Shown piece after piece: positions 8,145 to 15,349 of a stretch of 38,725 bases of DNA. The position numbers and the translations under genes are program-made. Below the pieces are notes generated by a model. That model was not told the origin of the DNA. It worked only from the letters and a program-made list of their open reading frames with translations, and did not search any database. Source of the DNA: Synergistaceae bacterium (GTDB taxonomy: Bacteria; Synergistota; Synergistia; Synergistales; Aminobacteriaceae); NCBI GenBank assembly GCA_031274425.1, contig JAISQE010000187.1:1-38725 (forward strand), in the 5' to 3' direction. Numbering within the stretch: the stretch's first letter is position 1; every line of letters starts with the position of its first letter.

Positions 8145-8598
8145 TGCGGTCATATCCTTCGAGCATGAAATTCCAGAGCATTTTACGATCGATGATGCCG
8201 ACCAACACCCCGTCCTCCACGACGGGGAGGCGGCGGAGGTGTTTTCGTATCATCAAATCGGCTATGGACATCAGGCTCACGTAAGGTTCGACGGCCACGG
8301 GAGACTTGGTCATATAGTCCTTGACCGGAAGCATTCCCAGTTTCTCCAGCTGCCTCACGAACTCTTCCTCCTCCCCGCTCAAAAACGAGCTTTGAGTGAG
8401 GACTTCCAGATAGGACGGGGTCGCGGCGCGCAAAATATCGGTCTCGGACAAAAAACCGACGAGGCGCCAATTCATGTCGACGACGGGCAAGCCGGCCACG
8501 TTATGGTAATAAAAAATATCGATGGCCTCGCTGATGGTGCTGTGCTCCATGACAACCGTCAGGTCGCGATCCATGAGTTCACCGACTGTAGTGATCAT
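8134..8598 (-). CDS. CBS-domain pair protein
   Basis: A 154-residue stand-alone tandem CBS module: repeat 1 about residues 7-60 (GELMDRDLTVV to SETDILRAA) and repeat 2 about residues 95-150 (DYMTKSPVAVEP to GIIDRKMLWNFM). Such pairs bind adenine nucleotides or related ligands and regulate partner proteins; no catalytic domain is attached. ATG at 8598 overlaps the stop of the glycosyltransferase gene (ATGA), and its 3' end overlaps the ATPase stalk gene. Location at the head of the ATPase set suggests an adenylate-sensing role for that complex, but this is inference. Confidence 0.88.
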   Translation of the reverse strand: MITTVGELMDRDLTVVMEHSTISEAIDIFYYHNVAGLPVVDMNWRLVGFLSETDILRAATPSYLEVLTQSSFLSGEEEEFVRQLEKLGMLPVKDYMTKSPVAVEPYVSLMSIADLMIRKHLRRLPVVEDGVLVGIIDRKMLWNFMLEGYDRNVG

Positions 8599-10334
8599 CC
8601 GCGGTCCTCCCCTTTCCAAGTATAGAGGCCTACGCGCGTCGCCAGAACGCGAACGACAAAAGCGACCAATTTCAAATCCTTTTTCCACCGATAAGGCTCC
8701 TGGCATAGCCTGAAAAACCATTCCAAACCCAGTCTTTGCATGATCCGCGGCGCGCGTTTCAGGTGACCGGACAACACGTCGAAGGCCCCTCCGACTCCCA
8801 CAGCCAACACATTGCCCAGGCGGTCGGCGTGACGGGCCACCCATTTCTCCTGCCGGGGAATCCCCATCGCCACGAAGAGGATCCTGGCCCCGGAGCGGGC
8901 GACGGCGTCCGCCACGGCCGGGTCGTCCATGGCGAAATAACCGTCCCGCGCCCCCGCCACCGCCAGTCCGGGATATCGTCCCGCCAACGCTTTGGCGCAA
9001 GCCGACGCCGTGTTGCCTCGAGAACCCAGAAAATAAACCGGCCACTTCTCAGCCGCCGCGATCCGGCAAAGCTGCTCGGCAAAATCGATGCCCGTCACCC
9101 GCTCCTGTATGGGCATCCCCAAAAAGCGCAGCCCCCACAAAAGACCGACCCCGTCCGATAAAACCATCGCCGAACGCCTCAAAATACGATGGTATTCGGC
9201 ATCGCGAACGGCTTCGTCCATCCCCAGGGCGTTGACGGTCGACACCCATCTCGTTTCCCCGGAGGACAAAAGCACGCCCCTGGCCCTCGCCAGGGCGTAA
9301 TTAAGCGACATATTGTCGATGGGGACGCCCCACAACCGGGGTTTCGCGTGGGACAGAGGAGAACGGCTCCGATACTTGAAGATCAGCGGGACAAGCACGA
9401 CGAGAACAAAGGCCCCCGTCACGCCCCACCAGACCCATGCCGCGTAATCTCCGGGATACTGGAACAGAGCCGTGGCGATCCCCAGAAAAGCGCAGAGGCC
9501 GGCGATAAAACGCACCGCGTCGGGGTGCTCCAAGCCGCTCCGAATCAATTTACGGTAAAGCCGCTCCGTGCCGTGCGGGGCGTCGGAGAAAACCAGGTTC
9601 ACCCAATACAGCGAGGCCTCCGCCATGGGAATGGCAAAAAGCCCCAAAGACAGATAAAGCATCGAACTGAACACGATACCCTTGCTGACCCCCAGAATCG
9701 CCGTTCCCGCGGCCAAAGTACCCCACATCGCCGACATGGCCTTGCCCGCCTGACGATAAAAATTGCTGAAACGACTCCAAAACGCGCCCAACAGGAGCAG
9801 TCCGGCGAAAGATATAAAAAAGGCGTCCTGCATTCCGCGCACGGCCAACACCACGGAGATCAGCATCAGCGAAAACGTCACCGCCAACATATATCCGACG
9901 AGGCCGGGGATGGCGTCCAATTGTTGGAGAATGACGGGGAAAAGCGCAAACCATATCGTGGTCACGATAATCGACATCAAAGGCGTCAGGTAGATGTACT
10001 CCCCGTCGATGAAACTGATGAAGCTGATGGAGGGGCCGAAAAGGGCGCAGCAAAAACCGATGAGAAGATACCCCAACCGTCCCGGCCTCCCCGGCCAGAA
10101 GTTTTCCGACAACCCGACGATCCCGGCGAGAAAGGCGGCCCCCACCACAAAGCGCGACTGAGGGGAGCCGAACCAGATCGCCAGCAGCATCCATCCGCCG
10201 GCTAAAATAAGGTCGCGCAAATAACCATATTGACGCGGATCGAAAGACCTTTTCGCCGCGTACTGAACGAAGACGCATATAACGGCCGCGCTCACGCAGC
10301 CCAATATCATCTGCAAATTGTAGGAGACGATCAA
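8595..10334 (-). CDS. TagA/WecG-family (GT26) glycosyltransferase fused to a degenerate WecA/TagO-like membrane domain
   Basis: A 579-residue two-part protein. The C-terminal part (about 330-560) is a complete WecG/TagA/CpsF glycosyltransferase: VNALGMDEA, LSDGVGLLWG, GIDFAEQL, GMGIPRQEKW-type AMGIPRQEKW and GGAFDVLSGHLKRAP, expected to add a sugar to a polyprenyl-linked saccharide. The N-terminal part (about 1-320) has about nine to ten membrane helices and follows the WecA/TagO polyprenyl-phosphate sugar-phosphate transferase layout, but its active-site motifs are gone: DDxxD is SENFW (76-80), the DGLDG loop is LDAIPG (139-144), FMGDTG is SAMWGT (201-206) and HLHHRLL is TERLYRKL. It probably positions or binds the lipid substrate. 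I prefer the TTG at 10334 (GGAGG 10 bases upstream); a GTG at 10346 sits directly on that site. Confidence 0.88.
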   Translation of the reverse strand: MIVSYNLQMILGCVSAAVICVFVQYAAKRSFDPRQYGYLRDLILAGGWMLLAIWFGSPQSRFVVGAAFLAGIVGLSENFWPGRPGRLGYLLIGFCCALFGPSISFISFIDGEYIYLTPLMSIIVTTIWFALFPVILQQLDAIPGLVGYMLAVTFSLMLISVVLAVRGMQDAFFISFAGLLLLGAFWSRFSNFYRQAGKAMSAMWGTLAAGTAILGVSKGIVFSSMLYLSLGLFAIPMAEASLYWVNLVFSDAPHGTERLYRKLIRSGLEHPDAVRFIAGLCAFLGIATALFQYPGDYAAWVWWGVTGAFVLVVLVPLIFKYRSRSPLSHAKPRLWGVPIDNMSLNYALARARGVLLSSGETRWVSTVNALGMDEAVRDAEYHRILRRSAMVLSDGVGLLWGLRFLGMPIQERVTGIDFAEQLCRIAAAEKWPVYFLGSRGNTASACAKALAGRYPGLAVAGARDGYFAMDDPAVADAVARSGARILFVAMGIPRQEKWVARHADRLGNVLAVGVGGAFDVLSGHLKRAPRIMQRLGLEWFFRLCQEPYRWKKDLKLVAFVVRVLATRVGLYTWKGEDRG

Positions 10335-10368
10335 AAGCGGCGGCACCTCCGAAACAAACGACGCTCTT

Positions 10369-10839
10369 TTACCCTACGCGAATGTTTTTCAAGAGATTGG
10401 CCATCTCGATGGAGTTGACGGCGCAATCCGCTCCTTTGTTGCCCGCCTTGCTGCCGGCGCGCAAAAGAGCTTGTTCCAGGGTGTCGCAGGTCAGAACGCC
10501 GAAAAGGACGGGAACGCGCTGCTCCAGGCCCACCTGGGCCAAGCCCTTGGACATCTCCGCCGAAACGTAGTCGAAATGAGGGGTATCCCCTCGAATGACG
10601 GCGCCCAGCGCGACGATCGCGTCGTATTTTCCCGAAAGAACAAGCTCCTTGGCGATCAGAGGAAGCTCCCACGCGCCCGGAACCCAGTAAATCTCTATAT
10701 TCTGGTGCGAGACGTCGTGGCGCAAAAAAGCGTCTTTCGCGCCCTCCAGGAGTTTGTTGGAGATCAATTCGTTGAAGCGCGAGACGACGATCGCCACCGA
10801 AAGCCCCGTTCCTATCAGTTTTCCTTCCACTACCCGCAT
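10369..10839 (-). CDS. ribH: 6,7-dimethyl-8-ribityllumazine synthase
   Basis: Cytoplasmic enzyme of the penultimate riboflavin step, condensing 5-amino-6-ribitylamino-uracil with 3,4-dihydroxy-2-butanone 4-phosphate. The 156-residue length is normal. Family blocks: [34 protein letters not shown] (with the phosphate-contacting Arg and the catalytic His of HFDYV) and [13 protein letters not shown]. It is the last gene of the ribD-ribE-ribBA-ribH set, separated from ribBA by 64 bases holding two small stem-loops, and has its own GAGGAGG site 8 bases before the ATG. Confidence 0.97.
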   Translation of the reverse strand: MRVVEGKLIGTGLSVAIVVSRFNELISNKLLEGAKDAFLRHDVSHQNIEIYWVPGAWELPLIAKELVLSGKYDAIVALGAVIRGDTPHFDYVSAEMSKGLAQVGLEQRVPVLFGVLTCDTLEQALLRAGSKAGNKGADCAVNSIEMANLLKNIRVG

Positions 10840-10860
10840 GACGGCATCCTCCTCTATTTT

Positions 10861-10899
10861 AAGCTCTTATTTCAGCTTTGGGGCGGAGCCCCCGGCTCC
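10861..10899 (-). other. Two small stem-loops between ribBA and ribH
   Basis: Positions 10885-10899 form a perfect 6-bp stem (GGAGCC / GGCTCC) with a 3-base loop just after the ribBA stop. Positions 10861-10878 form a weaker 5-bp stem (AAGCT / AGCTT, 8-base loop) before the ribH ribosome binding site. Neither is followed by a T tract on the minus strand, so they are more likely an mRNA stability or translation element than a full terminator. No FMN riboswitch signature is seen here. Confidence 0.4.
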
Positions 10900-10903
10900 C
10901 GCG

Positions 10904-12190
10904 TTACAGCAAATGCAACAGATGTCCCATCTTGCTTTCTTTGGCGGTCATGTATCCCTTGTTGAACTCGTTGGGTTCGATCACCAGCGGCACCCGATCC
11001 ACAATCCGAATGCCGTGCCCCTCGAGTCCGATGATCTTTTGGGGGTTGTTGGTCAAAAGCCGAATTTGTTTCAGGCCGAGATCCGTCAAAATCTGGGCCC
11101 CCGTTCCGTAGTCCCGCAGGTCCGGCGCGTAGCCGAGGGCGATGTTGGCGTCGACCGTATCCATTCCCTCTTCCTGCAGTTTGTAGGCCCTCAATTTGTT
11201 GACGATCCCGATGCCGCGGCCCTCCTGGCGCATGTAAAGCAACACCCCCACGCCCTCGCTCTCGATCATTTTCAGAGCGGCGTGCAGTTGAGGTCCGCAG
11301 TCGCAGCGCAAAGAGCCGAAGACGTCCCCCGTCAGACACTCGCTGTGGACGCGGACCAACACGCCGGCGTCCGGCGAGACGTTGGCGATATCCCCCTTGA
11401 CCAAGGCGATATGGATGTGACTGTCGTTTTCCTCCAGGGTGTTGCGATAGGCGTAGGCTCGAAACTGCCCGAACTCCGTCGGCAAACTGACTTCGACGAT
11501 CTTTTCCACCAATTTTTCGCGCATGCTGCGCCACGCGATAAGGTCTTTTACGGTGATCAGCTTCAGTCCGTGGCGGGCGGCAAAAGGGACGAGGTCCGGA
11601 AGACGCGCCATCATGCCGTCGTCGTTCATCACTTCGCAAATCACTCCGGCCAGCGGCAACCCCGCCAACCGCACCAGGTCTATCGCGGCTTCCGTATGGC
11701 CCGCGCGTTTCAGAACGCCGCCCGGTTTAGCCGCCAGAGGGAACAGGTGCCCCGGACGGTAAAAGTCCTCCGCGCGCGCTTCGGAGTCCGCCAGAAGCCG
11801 TGCCGTGATCGCGCGCTCCTCGGCGGAAATACCCGTCGTGATGCCCACTTTCGCGTCGACCGTCACTAGAAACGCCGTCCCGTGCTTATCGGTGCCCTTC
11901 TTCGTCATCGGCTCCAACTGGAGGCGCTTGGCGATCTCCTCGGAAATCGGGGCGCAAATCAACCCCCGCGCGTAACGGGCCATGAAATTGATCTGATCCG
12001 TCGTGGCGTGCGCCGCCGCCATCACGAGATCGCCCTCGTTTTCGCGAGACTCGTCGTCCACGACCAGAACCATGCGCCCCTGGCGGATATCCTCGATTGC
12101 GTCCTCGATCGAGGCGAATTGCGCGACGCCCCGTTTTACGGCGTCGAGCGTTTCCGCCGACTCCACACTTTTATCGGTAACCAAGCTCAC
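10904..12190 (-). CDS. ribBA: Bifunctional 3,4-dihydroxy-2-butanone 4-phosphate synthase / GTP cyclohydrolase II
   Basis: Supplies both precursors of riboflavin: the N-terminal domain (about 25-225) converts ribulose 5-phosphate to dihydroxybutanone phosphate, and the C-terminal domain (about 230-425) opens GTP. Visible motifs are [15 protein letters not shown] (acidic metal site), GHTEAAIDL, and the cyclohydrolase zinc cysteines in [19 protein letters not shown] followed by RQEGRGIG. The 428-residue length is normal for the fusion. Start is GTG at 12190 with GAGGAG 6 bases upstream, overlapping the ribE stop by 20 bases. Confidence 0.97.
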   Translation of the reverse strand: MSLVTDKSVESAETLDAVKRGVAQFASIEDAIEDIRQGRMVLVVDDESRENEGDLVMAAAHATTDQINFMARYARGLICAPISEEIAKRLQLEPMTKKGTDKHGTAFLVTVDAKVGITTGISAEERAITARLLADSEARAEDFYRPGHLFPLAAKPGGVLKRAGHTEAAIDLVRLAGLPLAGVICEVMNDDGMMARLPDLVPFAARHGLKLITVKDLIAWRSMREKLVEKIVEVSLPTEFGQFRAYAYRNTLEENDSHIHIALVKGDIANVSPDAGVLVRVHSECLTGDVFGSLRCDCGPQLHAALKMIESEGVGVLLYMRQEGRGIGIVNKLRAYKLQEEGMDTVDANIALGYAPDLRDYGTGAQILTDLGLKQIRLLTNNPQKIIGLEGHGIRIVDRVPLVIEPNEFNKGYMTAKESKMGHLLHLL

Positions 12191-12842
12191 ACATCTCCTC
12201 GAGAGTCAATTTGCCGGAAGACCTCGGGCTTTTAGGTCCGGAACCCGCGGAGCCCAGCAATCGCTCCACATATTTTCCGACGATGTCGGTTTCCACATTG
12301 ACGACCTCTCCCGGCTTGAGCCGTCCCAGCGTGCAACCCTCCAGGGTCGTCGGGATCAGGCCCACGGAAAAACTTTCGGAACCCGCGTCGATCACGGTCA
12401 AACTCACCCCGTCGACGGCGACGGAACCCTTCGTCACGATATAGCGCATCATATCCTTCGAGCCCCTAGAGGCTCGAAAACGCGCCTCCTTTGTCCGGGC
12501 CGATCCCCAAAGTTTTTCCAGCGTCGCCGTTCCGTCCACGTGCCCCAGCACCAGATGACCGTCCAGCCGACCGTCCAGCTTCATCGCCCGCTCCAAATTG
12601 ACGAGGCTCCCCCGGGTCAGCGAGGGAAAACGCGTCCGCGCAACCGTCTCCGGCATCATTTCCACGTCGAAGACGCCGCCTCGCAGGGCCACGACGGAAA
12701 GACACGCCCCGCTGACCGCCACGGACTGACCCAAAATCAGCTCGGGAGCTATCCTCGAACACTCGACGGAAAGCCGAAAAACCTCCCCCGTCTCTCGCAC
12801 CTCCCGCACCGTTCCAATCGCCTCTACAAGACCGGTGAACAT
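12171..12842 (-). CDS. ribE: Riboflavin synthase, alpha subunit
   Basis: Dismutates two 6,7-dimethyl-8-ribityllumazine molecules to riboflavin. The 223-residue protein shows the two-fold repeat of the family: [10 protein letters not shown] at the N terminus, SGACLSVV (repeat 1), then [19 protein letters not shown] (repeat 2) and GLIPTTL. The tail ([16 protein letters not shown]) is a low-complexity extension. ATG at 12842 has GGAGGGAG about 8 bases upstream and overlaps the ribD stop by 19 bases; longer in-frame reading toward 13001 lies inside ribD and is not supported. Confidence 0.96.
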   Translation of the reverse strand: MFTGLVEAIGTVREVRETGEVFRLSVECSRIAPELILGQSVAVSGACLSVVALRGGVFDVEMMPETVARTRFPSLTRGSLVNLERAMKLDGRLDGHLVLGHVDGTATLEKLWGSARTKEARFRASRGSKDMMRYIVTKGSVAVDGVSLTVIDAGSESFSVGLIPTTLEGCTLGRLKPGEVVNVETDIVGKYVERLLGSAGSGPKSPRSSGKLTLEEMCELGYR

Positions 12843-13966
12843 CGAAAAACTCCCTCCACGAGCAAATCGTTTCCCGCGCGTCGCGTGCGCATCTCCCTCA
12901 GGCGAACGACATCCTTCATAAAGTCGAAGCGAAGCTCGTCCCCCAAACCGCGCCCCTCGCCCATGAGGGAGCCGGACATGAAAAAGGCCAGAGAATCGCA
13001 CCGTTCCGTTTCGATGAAAGCGGAAAGAACCCTGGGGCCGCCCTCGACCATCACCGACTGTATGTCGCGCCGGGCGAGCTCTTTAAGCGCGGCGTCCACG
13101 TCGACCCTGGGCCGGGCGGGCAAGACGCAAACTTCCGCCCCCGCGCGCTCCAGAGCCCGTTTTTTCTCCAAGTCGCCGCATCCGGTCAGGATGAGACATC
13201 CTTCTTTTCTAAAAATACCAGCTTTTTTAAAAACACCGGCATCTTTTAAAACTCCGGCGTCCGGAGGCAACGAAAGATTCGTATCCAATATTATGCGCAA
13301 AGGCGATTTACCGCAAGTATGGCGCACCGTCAACTGGGGGTCGTCCGCGAGGATCGTGCCCACCCCCACGAGAACGGCGTCGTGTTCGGCGCGCATCAGG
13401 TGCGCCCACCCGCGCGCCGTCTCGCCGGTAATCCACTTGCTCTCGCCGGAGGGAAGCGCCATTCTGCCGTCCAAGCCCGTCGCGGCCTTCAATGTGACCC
13501 ACGGACGATTCAGGGTTTGACGCCTGAAAAACCCCCGATTCAACCATTTGCATTCTTTTTCCAGGCAGGGCAAAGAGACCTCGACGCCGGCGGCCTTCAG
13601 TATTTCGAGTCCCCTGCCCCTCACCTTGGGGTTGGGGTCTACCGATCCCACGACGACGCGGGCGACGCCCTCTTCCACGAGGCGCGGAGCGCAGGGCGGA
13701 GTTTTACCGAAATGGGAACAGGGTTCGAGGGTGACGTAGGCCGTAGCTCCCCTGACGTCCTCGCCCTTTTTCGCCGCGTCGTCCAGAGCCGCCACTTCGG
13801 CGTGGGGGCCCCCGCAACGAGCGTGGTATCCCTCACCGACGACGCGTCCGTCTTTCACCAACACGCAACCCACCTTGGGGTTGGGAGGGGCTCCGTCCAT
13901 CCCCCGCCAAGCCAAGGAAAGCGCGCGGTTCATATAGTATTCGTCCGCCTTGTGCCGCGTGACCAT
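12824..13966 (-). CDS. ribD: Bifunctional pyrimidine deaminase / reductase RibD
   Basis: Carries out the deamination and side-chain reduction after GTP ring opening in riboflavin synthesis. The N-terminal deaminase has the zinc site HAEVAAL and PCSHFGKTPPC; the C-terminal reductase (from about residue 150) has GLDGRMA, GESKWITG, VGVGTILADDPQLTVR and VEGGPRVL. The 380 residues include a triplicated 18-base segment at 13208-13261 (DAGVLK / DAGVFK / KAGIFR, residues 236-253) that is not usual in the family and probably forms a surface loop. ATG at 13966 follows the HD-domain gene by 38 bases with only a weak ribosome binding site. Confidence 0.96.
   Translation of the reverse strand: MVTRHKADEYYMNRALSLAWRGMDGAPPNPKVGCVLVKDGRVVGEGYHARCGGPHAEVAALDDAAKKGEDVRGATAYVTLEPCSHFGKTPPCAPRLVEEGVARVVVGSVDPNPKVRGRGLEILKAAGVEVSLPCLEKECKWLNRGFFRRQTLNRPWVTLKAATGLDGRMALPSGESKWITGETARGWAHLMRAEHDAVLVGVGTILADDPQLTVRHTCGKSPLRIILDTNLSLPPDAGVLKDAGVFKKAGIFRKEGCLILTGCGDLEKKRALERAGAEVCVLPARPRVDVDAALKELARRDIQSVMVEGGPRVLSAFIETERCDSLAFFMSGSLMGEGRGLGDELRFDFMKDVVRLREMRTRRAGNDLLVEGVFRCSPVL
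13208..13261 (-). repeat. Three 18-base degenerate tandem units inside ribD
   Basis: Reading on the minus strand the units start at 13261, 13243 and 13225 and encode DAGVLK, DAGVFK and KAGIFR, followed by a fourth trace (KEG). The reading frame is kept. The units are AT-rich compared with the surrounding GC-rich gene. Confidence 0.85.
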
Positions 13967-14004
13967 AAGTTTTTCGCTCTTCGGGGGTTCGAGAGGGAGA
14001 GGCC

Positions 14005-14574
14005 CTACCCCAGTCCGATTTCCTTTTCGATCGGGCGCATGGCCGCGATGGTGGTCTCGATGACCTCGTCCAGCGATATCCCCATCATCTCGGCGCCTTT
14101 TTGGATGACGCTCCTGTCCACGCCTTTGGCAAAGGCTTTGTCTTTCCATTTTTTCTTCACGGACTTGAGTTCCAGGTCCGAGAGGGACTTGGACGGGCGC
14201 ACCAGCCCCGCCGTGATGATCAGCCCCGTGAGCTCGTCGATGGTGAAGAGCGTCTTTTCCATGTCGTTCTTCGGCTCCACGTCCGAACATATACCCCATC
14301 CGTGAGATTGCACGGCGTGGATAATCTCTTCCTCTATACCGGCCTCCCGCAGCAGTTCGGGAGCGAGATTGCAGTGACGCGTCGGTTCGTTCATCGTTTT
14401 TTCCCAATCGATGTCGTGCAAAATTCCGACCACGCCCCACAATTCCTCGTCGCCGCCCATCTTGCGCGCGAAATGGCGCATGGTCCCCTCAACGGCGCGC
14501 GCGTGCTTCATGTGGCTTTCGTCGCTGTTGTGCTTCCTGAGTAGTGCAAACGCCTCTTCTCTTGTCGGTGTCAA
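14005..14574 (-). CDS. HD-domain hydrolase
   Basis: A 189-residue HD-superfamily protein of the COG2316 type (predicted metal-dependent phosphohydrolase). The metal ligands are visible: His24 (MKHARAVEG), the HD pair at residues 53-54 (ILHDIDWE), a later His (TRHCN) and HSHGW-like QSHGWG followed by a possible Asp in IDELTG. The substrate is unknown. Start is TTG at 14574 with GGAGGG 8 bases upstream; the first ATG (Met22) would cut away the conserved helix before the first histidine. It lies 26 bases after the redoxin gene and 38 before ribD. Confidence 0.85.
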   Translation of the reverse strand: MTPTREEAFALLRKHNSDESHMKHARAVEGTMRHFARKMGGDEELWGVVGILHDIDWEKTMNEPTRHCNLAPELLREAGIEEEIIHAVQSHGWGICSDVEPKNDMEKTLFTIDELTGLIITAGLVRPSKSLSDLELKSVKKKWKDKAFAKGVDRSVIQKGAEMMGISLDEVIETTIAAMRPIEKEIGLG

Positions 14575-14600
14575 TTGAATTTCCCTCCAAATTTTCGCGG

Positions 14601-15176
14601 TTACAAATATTTTAACAGGTCGTCGGTTTCCGGAATATCCACGATATCTTCCGAGTAGTGGGCAAAAAGTATTTTTTGGTTTCCGTCCACGACGAAAACG
14701 GCGGGGAGTTGCTGTTCGTTGCCTTCGTACACGCCGTGCGCGATACCCAGCTCGGCTGCGCGCGCGAGTCTTTTTTCGAGTTTTTCCTCGAACTTTTTGG
14801 GACGAGGAGGCGTGCCGGAGGGTATGCCTCGCAGAAAATGCCCCAGGTGCATGTATCCGATGTCGAAGAGCCGATAAAGCGTCCCCTCCGGGTCGCAGAT
14901 AATTTCGAAGGCCACATCCCGCTTTTCGATCTGAGAGCGCAGGGTCTCCGCGGCGCTCTGCAGCACCACGTAAAGCTCCGCCCCCTTCTCGTAAAATTTG
15001 CCCTGATCCGCGACGAGGTCGCGGAACTCGAGCTGGGTCGTCCTGCAGCCGTAATAGCGCAGGAAAAAAAGGACCTTCTTTTTCCCGTCGCCGGCGTAAA
15101 AATTTTTTTCTCCGCTCCAGGGGGTCATAAAATTGAAGTCGGGGACAACGCTTCCCGTTTGGTATCGTTTGGTCAC
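14601..15176 (-). CDS. Redoxin-domain (peroxiredoxin-like) protein with one active-site cysteine
   Basis: A 191-residue thioredoxin-fold protein of the AhpC/TSA-Redoxin group. It starts GSVVPDFNF (the usual VGxxAPDF entry) and has FFLRYYGCRTTQLEF at the active-site position. Related proteins often show C-x-x-C there; here Cys44 is kept while the second position is Thr47, so a 1-Cys or alternative resolving mechanism is expected. The C-terminal part has AVFVVDGNQKILFAHYS, the usual strand before the end of the fold. Start is GTG at 15176 with GGAGGAG upstream; an adjacent in-frame TTG is possible. First gene of the long minus-strand cluster. Confidence 0.85.
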   Translation of the reverse strand: MTKRYQTGSVVPDFNFMTPWSGEKNFYAGDGKKKVLFFLRYYGCRTTQLEFRDLVADQGKFYEKGAELYVVLQSAAETLRSQIEKRDVAFEIICDPEGTLYRLFDIGYMHLGHFLRGIPSGTPPRPKKFEEKLEKRLARAAELGIAHGVYEGNEQQLPAVFVVDGNQKILFAHYSEDIVDIPETDDLLKYL

Positions 15177-15232
15177 CAAACTCTCCTCCTTCCACACCCT
15201 TCTCCTTCCAAACAAACCCTTCTTGTTCGTCG

Positions 15233-15249
15233 TTGCCGCGAAACGGCAA
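15233..15249 (-). other. Stem-loop in the leader of the minus-strand cluster
   Basis: TTGCCG / CGGCAA make a perfect 6-bp stem with a 5-base loop, lying just downstream of the predicted transcription start. It is not followed by a T tract. It could protect the 5' end of a long transcript; there is no FMN riboswitch consensus around it. Confidence 0.4.
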
Positions 15250-15259
15250 TCACTGGGCT

Positions 15260-15265
15260 ATTATA
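15260..15265 (-). promoter_or_regulatory. Probable promoter -10 box of the redoxin-rib-ATPase cluster
   Basis: The minus strand reads TGGAGTATAATAG here, giving a perfect TATAAT hexamer. No good -35 hexamer is found 16-18 bases upstream. The same TGGAGTATAATA string lies before moxR (34709-34720), which supports its being a real promoter element. It would give a leader of about 77 bases. Confidence 0.5.
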
Positions 15266-15273
15266 CTCCAGCG

Positions 15274-15303
15274 ATGACGGGCATCATGAGGGAATGGTAG
15301 AAT
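15274..15303 (+). promoter_or_regulatory. Possible waaA promoter
   Basis: ATGACG (15274-15279) and TAGAAT (15298-15303) are 18 bases apart, matching four and five of six consensus positions. It overlaps the divergent redoxin promoter. The leader to the waaA ATG would be about 40 bases. Weak evidence. Confidence 0.3.
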
Positions 15304-15349
15304 AAGCGCCGGTAAAATCTTCTGTTTCGAGATCGAGGGAGGATATCGA

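Noticed and set aside
12003-13520. 505-codon plus-strand open frame over ribE/ribD
   Set aside because: It is antisense to well recognised genes; the composition is that of a shadow frame.
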